From the NCBI GenBank assembly GCA_019694215.1, contig JAIBCK010000016.1, positions 1 to 45,795 on the forward strand: DNA of 45,795 bases. Direction: 5' to 3'. Shown here in pieces: positions 23,450 through 30,953 of the stretch (the first letter of the stretch is position 1; each line of letters starts with the position of its first letter). This DNA is from Thermoflexales bacterium (lineage in GTDB: Bacteria; Chloroflexota; Anaerolineae; J036; Brachytrichaceae). A model generated the notes under the pieces. It was not told the origin of the DNA. It saw nothing but the letters and a program-made list of their open reading frames with translations, and did not search any database. The position numbers were made by a program, and so were the translations under genes.

Positions 23450-24286
23450 TCAGTACTTCACACCCTCGACCAGCCCACGCACGATGTAGCGGTTGAGGAT
23501 GATGACCAGCGCAACGACGGGCAGGATGGCGAGCATCCCCGTGGCGGCGACCAGTGATGTGTCGGAGTGAAAGGTGCTGCTGACCAGTCCCGACAGTTTG
23601 ACAGTGATCGGGGTGACCTCGCGCGTGGAGAGGATCAACCCGAACAGAAATTCATTCCACGCCCCGATGAAGGCGAAGACGGCGGTGGCGACCACGCCCG
23701 GCGCTGCCGCCGGAATCATGACGCGGAAGAGCGCGCCCAGCCGCGTGCATCCATCCATGCGGGCCGCCGACTCCAGCGCCACCGGGATCTGGTCGAAGAA
23801 GTTCTTCAGCATCCAGATCACGTAGGGCAGGAGAAAGGTCGAGTAGACGATGATGAGCGCGGCATACGTGTCGCGCAGATTCAGCCAGCGCATGATCAGA
23901 AACATCGGGATGATCAGCACCATCGACGGGATCATGCGCGAGATCACGCTCGCCCCGAGAAAGAGGTTGCGGCGCGGGAACTTCAGGCGCGCCAGCGCAT
24001 ACGCGGCCAGCGAGCCAAAGACCAGACAGCACGCCATGGTCGCCACCGAGGTGATCACGCTGTTCTTGAGCGCGGCGGCCACATCGGCCTGCGAGAGCAT
24101 CTCGGTGTACCAGCGCAGGCTGAAGTCATTCAGGCTGAGGTGCGGCGGGACCGAGACGTAGTTGATCTCGGGCTGCACGCTCATCGTGGCGATCCAGATC
24201 ACCGGCGCGAGTGTCCAGATGACAAAGAAGGCCACCAACCCGTAGAGCAGGGCGGGCCGCACCCAGGTGGAGAGCATTCGTCGCAT
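23450..24286 (-). CDS. Carbohydrate ABC transporter permease (MalG/UgpE-like)
   Basis: 278 residues with six transmembrane segments. The periplasmic loop carries PEINYVSVPPHLSLNDFSLRWY, usual for MalG-type proteins. The EAA loop is ALESAARMDGCTRLGALFRVMIPAAAPG (around 175-202), followed by FAFIGAWNEFLFG, another hallmark. It forms the pore with the MalF-like protein, whose stop is one base upstream of this ATG. Confidence 0.94.
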   Translation of the reverse strand: MRRMLSTWVRPALLYGLVAFFVIWTLAPVIWIATMSVQPEINYVSVPPHLSLNDFSLRWYTEMLSQADVAAALKNSVITSVATMACCLVFGSLAAYALARLKFPRRNLFLGASVISRMIPSMVLIIPMFLIMRWLNLRDTYAALIIVYSTFLLPYVIWMLKNFFDQIPVALESAARMDGCTRLGALFRVMIPAAAPGVVATAVFAFIGAWNEFLFGLILSTREVTPITVKLSGLVSSTFHSDTSLVAATGMLAILPVVALVIILNRYIVRGLVEGVKY

Positions 24287-24287
24287 G

Positions 24288-25217
24288 TCAGGCCTGCCCC
24301 TTCGGCGTGCGCCGCACGGTGAGGCTGAGCGAAATCCCGCTCAGCACCATGATCAAGCCTGCCAACGCCAGCGCCAGCGCCGACGCCGAGCCCAGGCTCA
24401 GCCGCTCAAAGGCGTTGATGAAGGTCAGGTAATTCAGCACCACCGTCCCCTGCCCCGGCCCGCCGCGCGTCAGCGTGAAGATCAGGTCAAAGGCCTGCAA
24501 CGAGGCAATGATCTGCAGGACGACGACGAAGATCACCGTGGGCCGCAGGTGCGGGAAGGTGACATACCAGAAACGGTGAAGGATGCTGGCGCCATCCATC
24601 TTGGCCGCCCGGTAGAGCGACTCCGGAATACCCTGCATCGCGGCCAGCAGGATCAGCGAGGCGAAGGGCAGCGCCTTCCATGCGCTGGCGATGGCGGCCA
24701 CGCTCAGCGCAACGCTCGGATCATCAAACCAGACCACATACTTGTCGATCAGCCCGAGCGCGCGCAGCACGGCGTTGATCAACCCGTAGCTCTGGTGGAA
24801 CATGTAGCGCCACATCACCCCGCTCACCACGGGTGCCACCGCCCACGGCAGCAGGATGAACACCCGCACCCAGCGGCGACCCTTGAAGGGCTCATTGAGC
24901 ACGATGGACAACACCAGCGCCAGCACCGTCGTGAAGACGACGTTGAGCGCGGCGAAGAACAGCGTGCGCGGGATGGCGGCGTTGACCTGGTTGTCCGACA
25001 GCAGGCCACCGAAGTTGTTCAGGCCGATGAACTTCCAGTCCGGCGAGATCGTCAGCTCGATCCGGTTCAGGCTCATCAGGATCGAGTAGCCAATCGGCAG
25101 CGCCAGGAAGACCAGCATCAACAGCGCGGTGGGCGCGATGAGCAGATACCCAAAGCGGCCCTCGTCCATGCGGTTGAAACGCTGCCAGAAGCTCGCGCGC
25201 GGGCGGGTGTCGGTCAT
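24288..25217 (-). CDS. Carbohydrate ABC transporter permease (MalF/UgpA-like)
   Basis: 309 residues from ATG 25217; the longer frame up to 25358 runs over the hairpin and the binding-protein gene and is not real. Six transmembrane segments are visible, starting YLLIAPTALLMLVFLALPIGYSI. The EAA loop is IPESLYRAAKMDGASILHRFWYVTFPHLRP, and the LTRGGPGQGT segment is typical of MalF-type proteins. It is separated from the binding-protein gene by a 15-bp hairpin. Confidence 0.94.
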   Translation of the reverse strand: MTDTRPRASFWQRFNRMDEGRFGYLLIAPTALLMLVFLALPIGYSILMSLNRIELTISPDWKFIGLNNFGGLLSDNQVNAAIPRTLFFAALNVVFTTVLALVLSIVLNEPFKGRRWVRVFILLPWAVAPVVSGVMWRYMFHQSYGLINAVLRALGLIDKYVVWFDDPSVALSVAAIASAWKALPFASLILLAAMQGIPESLYRAAKMDGASILHRFWYVTFPHLRPTVIFVVVLQIIASLQAFDLIFTLTRGGPGQGTVVLNYLTFINAFERLSLGSASALALALAGLIMVLSGISLSLTVRRTPKGQA

Positions 25218-25233
25218 GGCGATGACGCTCCGG

Positions 25234-25273
25234 CGATGGCCGGCCTGCCTGTCGTCGAGCAGGCCGGCCATCG
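25234..25273 (-). other. Perfect 15-bp hairpin between binding protein and MalF-like gene
   Basis: Arms CGATGGCCGGCCTGC (25234-25248) and its exact complement (25259-25273) flank a 10-base loop. It begins 18 bases after the stop of the binding-protein gene and ends 16 bases before the permease ATG. With no T-run it is not a standard terminator. The position equals that of the malE-malF repeat hairpin of enteric bacteria, which protects the upstream mRNA. Confidence 0.85.
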
Positions 25274-25291
25274 CGTCACGAGGAAGGATGC

Positions 25292-26653
25292 TTAGCCGCC
25301 TACCTTGGCCCAGTAGGCATCGATGGCCTTTTGCGCGTCGGCCTGGATCTTTTCGCACGCCTGCTTCGGGGTCCCATTGCCCTTGAGCAGCGTGTTCATG
25401 TGATCGTTGAACGCCGTGCCGACGTCGAAGTAGAACGGCGAGCCATAGCGCGCCGCCGGATACTTGACCTGCTCGGACACCGCAGCGAACTGCGGCGACG
25501 AGGACTTGACCTCGGCGTCATTGAAGGTGGCCGCCAGCGCGGGCGGGCGCCCCCACTTCATGGCCACCAGCTTCTGCACCTCGGGCGAGACGGTGAACTC
25601 GAGCCACGCCATGGCCAGCTCCTTGTTCTTGGAGAAGCGGTTCATGGAGTAGCCCTCGAAACCGTTGGACGAGGCGCTGCGCAGCTTGAGCCCCGGGATG
25701 ATCCCCGTGCGGCCCTTGCCGACAATCTGCGACTGGGTGGCATCCTGCGCCAGTGTGTAGTGGTTGGGGAAGGCGAAGTAGTGGCCGATCTTGCCGCCAC
25801 GGAAGACCTTGCCCTGCTCGATCGAGCTGTTGATCGTCAACCCGGCCGGATCGATCCACTTGTCCTTGACCACGCCGTTGTAGAACGCCTCCATGGCCTG
25901 CAGGCCCTCGGGCGTGTCCACGAAGATCTTCTTCTGATCATCACTCAACAGCGAGCCACCCGTCGAGTTGTAGATCGAGATGAAGGTGAAGAAGCTCGAG
26001 TTCGGATCGCCCAACGTGAACAACGTCCCGAAGTTGCCATCCTTGGTCAGCTTCTTGCTGTAGTCGGCAAACTGCGTCCAGTTCTCGGGCGGCTTGTTGG
26101 GATCCAGCCCGGCCTTTTCATACAGCTCGCTGTTCCACATGAAGATGGCCATGTTCGAGTCGAACGGGATGCCATACAGCTTGCCCAGGAAGGTCAGCGC
26201 CTTGACCGGCGTGGGATTGAGCTGGCTGAGCAGCGCCGGCTTGAAGGCGCTCAGGTCCTCGAACAGCCCCCGCCCGAACTTGGCGGTGAAGGTCTCCCAG
26301 CTGTACATCACGTCCTGGGAGCCGTCCTGGCTGGCCAGGAACACGGCGTACTTGGCATCCGCGTCACCACCGCCGATGGACGTGTAGGTGACCTTGGCCC
26401 CGGTCTTCTCCTGGAAGAGCGGGATCCACAGATCGCGCACGTTGGTGTCGTGGTGGTTGCCGGCAAAGACGGTCAGTTCCTTGCCCGCAAACGGCTTGGC
26501 GATGACCGCAGGCGCGCTGGTGGCAGCCGGCTTTGCCGCCGTCGGTGCGACGGTCGCCGCGGGTGTGCAGGCCGCGCTGACGGCAGCCAGCGTGGCGCCG
26601 GACCCGGCCAATCGGAGAAACTTGCGTCGCGAAAGATTTTTCTGAACTTTCAT
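25292..26653 (-). CDS. Carbohydrate ABC substrate-binding lipoprotein with Tat signal
   Basis: 453 residues. The N-terminus has a twin-arginine motif (SRRKFLRLAG, residues about 8-17) and a lipobox ending at Cys29 (AVSAAC), so it is exported folded by Tat and then lipidated. After an Ala/Thr/Pro linker comes a family-1 solute-binding fold: ELTVFAGNHHDTNVRDLWI, EKTGAKVTYTSIGGGDADAKY, GIPFDSNMAIFMWN and a late MNRFSKNKELAMAWLEF. This family mostly binds sugars or glycosides. It precedes both permease genes. tatA and lgt elsewhere in the window would serve its export. Confidence 0.92.
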   Translation of the reverse strand: MKVQKNLSRRKFLRLAGSGATLAAVSAACTPAATVAPTAAKPAATSAPAVIAKPFAGKELTVFAGNHHDTNVRDLWIPLFQEKTGAKVTYTSIGGGDADAKYAVFLASQDGSQDVMYSWETFTAKFGRGLFEDLSAFKPALLSQLNPTPVKALTFLGKLYGIPFDSNMAIFMWNSELYEKAGLDPNKPPENWTQFADYSKKLTKDGNFGTLFTLGDPNSSFFTFISIYNSTGGSLLSDDQKKIFVDTPEGLQAMEAFYNGVVKDKWIDPAGLTINSSIEQGKVFRGGKIGHYFAFPNHYTLAQDATQSQIVGKGRTGIIPGLKLRSASSNGFEGYSMNRFSKNKELAMAWLEFTVSPEVQKLVAMKWGRPPALAATFNDAEVKSSSPQFAAVSEQVKYPAARYGSPFYFDVGTAFNDHMNTLLKGNGTPKQACEKIQADAQKAIDAYWAKVGG

Positions 26654-26694
26654 TGGATTGTCCCCTCTTCTTGCGTAACGCTGTATGACATTAA

Positions 26695-26734
26695 CCGGCC
26701 GCCTGGCCGGAGATGGTTGCGGCCCATGGCCGCA
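26695..26734 (-). other. Two short GC-rich hairpins between the Gfo/Idh and binding-protein genes
   Basis: TGCGGCC/GGCCGCA (26718-26734, 3-base loop) and CCGGCC/GGCCGG (26695-26710, 4-base loop) stand one after the other in the 113-base gap. Neither is followed by a T-run on the minus strand. They may attenuate read-through from the GntR transcript into the importer genes or protect the upstream mRNA end. Confidence 0.45.
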
Positions 26735-26766
26735 CTGCAGGAAGCCTGTCTCAGCCGTTCACCTCC

Positions 26767-27786
26767 TCAGCCATAGCGGCTGCGCCAGTCCACTTCGACC
26801 TGCTGCGGACGTCCCGCGGCAGCCGAAGCTAGCATCTTGACCATGATCGTTGTTGCAATGCGCCCCTCACGGGCGCCGGCCTCGCTGGGCCGGCCCGCGC
26901 GGGCGCAATCGGAAAAGTGGCGCAACAGGGCAACGTCGCCTTCGAGGTCGGCGCGCTCGCGGGCATCCAGATCCCCCACCCCGAGCGTCGCCGCCTCAAA
27001 CCCCCACAGGGTGGCCTGGCGGTAGCGCTCGTGCAGGCAGATGCCCTGCCCCAGCCCGAAGACCTGGCAGAAGAACGTCGAGGTGTACGGGTTGCGGCCC
27101 GGGTCGCCGTGCACGAGGCTGGCCACAGCGCCATTTGCAAAACGAATGACCCCCACCAGTGCGTCCAGACCGGCCGGCCCGCCGTGGATGGCATTGCTCC
27201 CCGCGGCATACACCTCGACGGGATCGGCACCGGCCAGATAGCACAGCAGGTCCGCCGTGTGGCAGCCCGCCCCGATGATCGTGCCGCCGCCAATCCCCGG
27301 CTGCAGCGACCAGGCCGTGTCCGGCACGCGGTCGTTCATCATCTGCCCGGTTAGCACGATCGGCCGCGGGACCATGGCGCGCGCACGCCGCACCAGCGGC
27401 ATGAAGCGCATCTTGAGCCCGGTGCAGACGGTCACCCCGGCCCGCCGCGTGGCCTCCTCGATCTCCCAGCATTCATCGATGGTCAGCGCCAGCGGCTTCT
27501 CGATCAGGATGTGCTTGCCGCGTCGGGCGGCTTCGACGGCCAGGCTGGTATGCGTGTCATGCCAGGTGCAGATCAGGACGGCGTCGACGCTGGGGTCCGC
27601 CAGCACCCGGCCCGGATCGTCGCAGGCGTAGTCGCCGCCATAGCTGTCCAGAAAGCCGCGCGCCGCGTCCGGCCGCAGGTCGGCATACGCCGTCAGGCGC
27701 AGCCCGGGCACCTCCGCGGCGCCATCACAATACACGCGCGCCCGCAGCCCGCAGCCGATCACGCCGAGACGCAGCGCCTCACTCAC
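26767..27786 (-). CDS. Gfo/Idh/MocA family oxidoreductase
   Basis: 339 residues. The N-terminal Rossmann fold starts LGVIGCGLRARVY (about 7-19) and carries the family EKP motif (HILIEKPLAL, near 96) whose Lys lies at the active site. The C-terminal domain has the GGGTIIGAGCHTADLL segment with the conserved His used in catalysis. Such enzymes oxidise or reduce sugar, inositol and amino-sugar hydroxyls with NAD(P). The ATG overlaps the stop of the zinc-type dehydrogenase gene by four bases, so the two are translated together. Confidence 0.93.
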   Translation of the reverse strand: MSEALRLGVIGCGLRARVYCDGAAEVPGLRLTAYADLRPDAARGFLDSYGGDYACDDPGRVLADPSVDAVLICTWHDTHTSLAVEAARRGKHILIEKPLALTIDECWEIEEATRRAGVTVCTGLKMRFMPLVRRARAMVPRPIVLTGQMMNDRVPDTAWSLQPGIGGGTIIGAGCHTADLLCYLAGADPVEVYAAGSNAIHGGPAGLDALVGVIRFANGAVASLVHGDPGRNPYTSTFFCQVFGLGQGICLHERYRQATLWGFEAATLGVGDLDARERADLEGDVALLRHFSDCARAGRPSEAGAREGRIATTIMVKMLASAAAGRPQQVEVDWRSRYG

Positions 27787-28913
27787 CGGTTGTCTCCGTA
27801 GGTGAAGAGCACCGTCGGCGGACGCGCCGGCGTGTGCAGCAGGTCATACGCACGCGGTGCCTCGACCATCGGGATGCGCGTCGAGGCCAGCCCGCTCACG
27901 TTGACGGTCCCGCGCGAGAGCATGCGCAGAAAGGCGACCTGGTTGCGGTTCTCGGTCCAGCGCGCATAACCGATGGGGTAATCGACCACGCCCTCCTCGT
28001 AGACCGGGTCATAGCGGCCCTGGCCATAGGCGATCGAGGGCAGGAAGGTCACTTCACGCGAGTACATCCGCCCGCGTTCGAACTCCATCCCGAACAGGCC
28101 GACGCCAACGACCGTGCCCTTGTGGCGGCACAGGTCAAACGAGCGGTTGATCGGCACGCTCGACGGCGTCACCACGCACAGCACCACGGCATCCGCGCCA
28201 AAGCCCTCGGTCATCTCCAGACAGGCGGCGATGGCGTCGTCGTGCTCGGGGTCCATCGCCCGGTCGGCGCCGTTGGCCAGCGCCTCCTGCACGCGGCGCG
28301 GATCGACATCCAGGCCCAGCACATTCATCCCGGCCTGCTTCGCGATTTGCGTGCCGAGCTGCCCGAGCAAGCCCAGCCCGTAGATCACCACCGTCTCGCC
28401 GAACTGGCAGCCGGTGCGGCGCAACCCAACGGTCGCAATACAGCCAAGCGTGACAAACGCAGCGTGGTCGAGCGCGACGTTGTCGGGCACCTTTGCGGTC
28501 AGCGTGCGCGGCACGGCCACGCGCTCGGCATGAATCGCGCACTGGTTGCCGGAGCACGCCACCCGGTCGCCGGGCTTGAGGTCGGTCACCTCGGGCGCAA
28601 CGGCCAGGACACGCCCGGACAGGCTGTAGCCCACCGAGGCGGTCCCGGGCAGCTGCGGGCGCGGATCCGGCCCGCCCCAGCGCACGCCCCGCCCGCGCAG
28701 CTGCGGCGGGGCCGGGTAGCCCAGCGACGGCTTGCGCGGATAGGTGTCCTCACCCAGCGTCTCGGGATTGGCCGTTGCGTGCAGAATGTGCATCTCCGTG
28801 CCGCTGCTGATGGCCGAATAGGCGGTCTCGACCAGCACCTCACCCGGTCGCAGGGTCGGCTCGGGAACGTCGATCACTTCCGCGCGGCCAGCCCGCGCAA
28901 TGACACGCTTCAT
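27783..28913 (-). CDS. Medium-chain (zinc-type) dehydrogenase
   Basis: 376 residues of the MDR superfamily: TAYSAISSGTEM near residue 31, GYSLSGRVLAV and LKPGDRVAC in the catalytic domain, and a Rossmann fold with VVIYGLGLLGQLGTQIAKQAG (about 173-193) followed by LDVDPRR, which suggests NAD. Cys and His appear at SGNQCAIHAE, but the usual four-Cys structural zinc cluster is not seen. SAISSGTE resembles the dehydrogenase half of bi-domain (ADH plus Gfo/Idh) oxidoreductases; here the Gfo/Idh half is the next gene. It overlaps the GntR gene upstream by four bases. Confidence 0.9.
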   Translation of the reverse strand: MKRVIARAGRAEVIDVPEPTLRPGEVLVETAYSAISSGTEMHILHATANPETLGEDTYPRKPSLGYPAPPQLRGRGVRWGGPDPRPQLPGTASVGYSLSGRVLAVAPEVTDLKPGDRVACSGNQCAIHAERVAVPRTLTAKVPDNVALDHAAFVTLGCIATVGLRRTGCQFGETVVIYGLGLLGQLGTQIAKQAGMNVLGLDVDPRRVQEALANGADRAMDPEHDDAIAACLEMTEGFGADAVVLCVVTPSSVPINRSFDLCRHKGTVVGVGLFGMEFERGRMYSREVTFLPSIAYGQGRYDPVYEEGVVDYPIGYARWTENRNQVAFLRMLSRGTVNVSGLASTRIPMVEAPRAYDLLHTPARPPTVLFTYGDNR

Positions 28914-29626
28914 GCGGCCTCCGATGAATCGCCCGTCTGCAGGCGCGCCAGGACGCGCTGGCGGGCCAGCTTGATGTGGTTGGCCATCTCCGTCTTGAGC
29001 GCCGCCGCATCGCGCGCGATGGCGGCCCGCAGGATGGCCTGATGCTCGATCTCCGTGTAACGCAGGTAGTCGTCGGCGGTGAAGCGGCTGAGAATGCGCG
29101 CCATGTGCAGCGGCCCGCCGATGGTGCTGTAGATCTCGTCCATGCGCCGGTTTCCGGCCAGCGCGATCAGTCCGCTGTGAAAGTGCTGGTCGAGGATGAT
29201 GTACTTCTCGAACGCCGATCCGAAGTCGGGCCCCTCGAGCAACGCATGCATCTCATCCAGGATCCCGCGCAGCCGGGCGATGTCGGCGTCGGTGATCGCG
29301 GCGACGATGGCGTCGGCGGCATACAGCTCGAAGGCCAGCCGCACGCCGTAGCCGTCCATCAGCGCGGTCACGTCGATGTCGGTGACAAAGGTGCCCCGCC
29401 GCGGCGCGATCGTGACCAGCCCCTCCGCCTCGAGCCGGTGCAGCGCCTCCTTGATCGGCGTCCGACTCACGCCGAGCTGGGTCGACAGCTCATCCAGGTC
29501 GAGGCGCTGCCCAGGCGGATAGACGTGGCCCAGGATGGCGCGGCGCAGGTGGTCATAAACGTCATCCCGGATGTTGGGATGGACGATCGGGGCGACGGTG
29601 CCGGTGTGGGTGCGCATGACGGTCAC
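28910..29626 (-). CDS. GntR-family transcriptional regulator with FCD domain
   Basis: 238 residues from GTG 29626, or 235 from ATG 29617; neither has a clear Shine-Dalgarno. The N-terminal winged helix has DVYDHLRRAILGHVYPPGQRLDLDELSTQLGVSRTPIKEALHRLEAEGLV (about 21-71), typical of the FadR subfamily. The C-terminal all-helical FCD domain (about 90-225) keeps metal-site candidates in DQHFH, NRRMDE and EIEHQAI. Such regulators respond to organic or sugar acids. It is first in an operon with the two dehydrogenases and most likely controls itself through the 12-bp inverted repeat upstream, and perhaps the whole island. Confidence 0.93.
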   Translation of the reverse strand: MTVMRTHTGTVAPIVHPNIRDDVYDHLRRAILGHVYPPGQRLDLDELSTQLGVSRTPIKEALHRLEAEGLVTIAPRRGTFVTDIDVTALMDGYGVRLAFELYAADAIVAAITDADIARLRGILDEMHALLEGPDFGSAFEKYIILDQHFHSGLIALAGNRRMDEIYSTIGGPLHMARILSRFTADDYLRYTEIEHQAILRAAIARDAAALKTEMANHIKLARQRVLARLQTGDSSEAA

Positions 29627-29629
29627 GGC

Positions 29630-29659
29630 TTCTGAAATCTGAAATATCAGATTTCAGAA
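29630..29659. promoter_or_regulatory. Probable GntR operator: perfect 12-bp inverted repeat
   Basis: TTCTGAAATCTG at 29630-29641 is repeated in perfect inverse at 29648-29659 around a 6-base AT spacer. It sits between the -10 box and the start codon of the regulator gene, overlapping the predicted transcription start. The sequence is much richer in AT than its surroundings. Autorepression is the natural reading. Confidence 0.75.
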
Positions 29660-29686
29660 TTCTAGTCTGGGCAGGCATTTTGTCGA
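29659..29686 (-). promoter_or_regulatory. Promoter of the GntR-dehydrogenase operon
   Basis: On the minus strand TCGACA (29686-29681) and TAGAAT (29664-29659) are separated by 16 bases; each differs from the sigma-70 consensus by one base. Transcription should start near 29652, inside the inverted repeat, leaving a leader of about 26 nt to the GTG. Confidence 0.7.
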
Positions 29687-29726
29687 GGGGGGCAATTTCC
29701 CGCGAGGGTACGGGCGTCCCGGCCGG

Positions 29727-30953
29727 TCAGCGGGCCGGCGACCGCGCCTGAAGCGCCGCTTCCAGCGCCGGGACGATCACCGACCAGTCGTATTGCGCGC
29801 GGACGAAGGCGTGCCCGCGCTCCCCCAGCCCGCTGCGGGCGGCGGGATCGGCCAGCAGGTCGATGACCGCCTGCGCAAAGTCCGGCGCGCGGTCAGCCAG
29901 GCGCATCTCGCCGCCATCCTGCACGTCAAAGCCCTCCGCGCCCAGGCGCGTCGAGACAATCGCGCGCCGCATGGCCATCGCTTCGAGCAGCTTGAAGCGC
30001 GTGCCGCCGCCCACCCGCAGCGGGGCCAGATACACCGCCGCCCGCGCGATCGCCTCGCGGATGTCGTCGACGGCGCCGGTGATGGTGATGCGCGGGTCGG
30101 CGCGCAGCCCATCGAGACGCGGGCTGGGCTTCTGCCCGACGATCCACCAGCGCGCCTCCGGGCAGGCCGCGCGCACGGCCGGCCAGACCTCGGCGGCAAA
30201 CCACAGCATGGCGTCGATGTTGGGGCGGAAATCCATCTTCCCGGTGAAGACCAGGTCGCTGCCGCCCGGCGGAATGGGATGGCCGTCATACGCCGCCGTA
30301 TCGATGCCATTGGCGATGACGAGCGGGGCGAGCGCGCGGTCCAACGCACGCAGCGAATCACCGTCCTGCGGCGAGACGACCAGGGTCAGATCGGCGGCGC
30401 GCGCGATGCGGGCCTCGAACGCGCGCAGCCGGCGGGTCTGCACCCAGGAGTAGGCCGCAGCATGCCAGCGTCGCGGGTTGCGCCGGTCGGTCTCCGACGC
30501 GCGCTGCTGAAGCAGATACTCGCAGTTGTGGTCGTCAAAGACCAGGCGCGTGCCGGTTTCGGCCAGCCGGTCGCGCAGGGCCAGCCCGTAGCGGGCAAGC
30601 TCGATGCCCTCCACCTGCACGGCGTCGAAGCGCGCCTCGCCCAGCCAGGCCTGAATCTGTTCGAGGAAGGCGGGCGCCCACAGCCGCCACGCCATGTCCG
30701 GCAGCGTCGAAAAGGCCAACGTTTTGAGCCGATCTGTCATCCGGCGCGCCGGGACTGGCAGGGTGGCCACCCGCGCGCAGGTCTCCCGCAGCAGGGGGTG
30801 CACGGCCTCGCCGGGCTCGGCAAAGGACAGCAGCCATACCTCGTGGCGGCGGGCCAGCCCGGAGATCAGCCCCCAGTTCCGCAGCGCGGTGCCCTGGCGG
30901 GGCGGATACGGCAGCTGTGGCGTGAGGAAGAGCAGGCGCAGGCGCTCAGACAT
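29727..30953 (-). CDS. Glycosyltransferase (GT4-like), sugar transferase
   Basis: 408 residues from ATG 30953; the frame continues to 31064 only as antisense-like Arg/Pro sequence. LLFLTPQLPYPPRQGTALRNWGL is the usual opening of GT-B enzymes that work on exopolysaccharides. The C-terminal domain has LVIANGIDT, LVFTGKMDFRPNIDAMLWF, APLRVGGGTRFKLLEAMAM with the E-x7-E donor-site pattern, and IVSTRLGAEGFDV. It probably transfers a sugar from a nucleotide donor during surface glycan synthesis. It overlaps the next glycosyltransferase gene by eight bases. Confidence 0.9.
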   Translation of the reverse strand: MSERLRLLFLTPQLPYPPRQGTALRNWGLISGLARRHEVWLLSFAEPGEAVHPLLRETCARVATLPVPARRMTDRLKTLAFSTLPDMAWRLWAPAFLEQIQAWLGEARFDAVQVEGIELARYGLALRDRLAETGTRLVFDDHNCEYLLQQRASETDRRNPRRWHAAAYSWVQTRRLRAFEARIARAADLTLVVSPQDGDSLRALDRALAPLVIANGIDTAAYDGHPIPPGGSDLVFTGKMDFRPNIDAMLWFAAEVWPAVRAACPEARWWIVGQKPSPRLDGLRADPRITITGAVDDIREAIARAAVYLAPLRVGGGTRFKLLEAMAMRRAIVSTRLGAEGFDVQDGGEMRLADRAPDFAQAVIDLLADPAARSGLGERGHAFVRAQYDWSVIVPALEAALQARSPAR

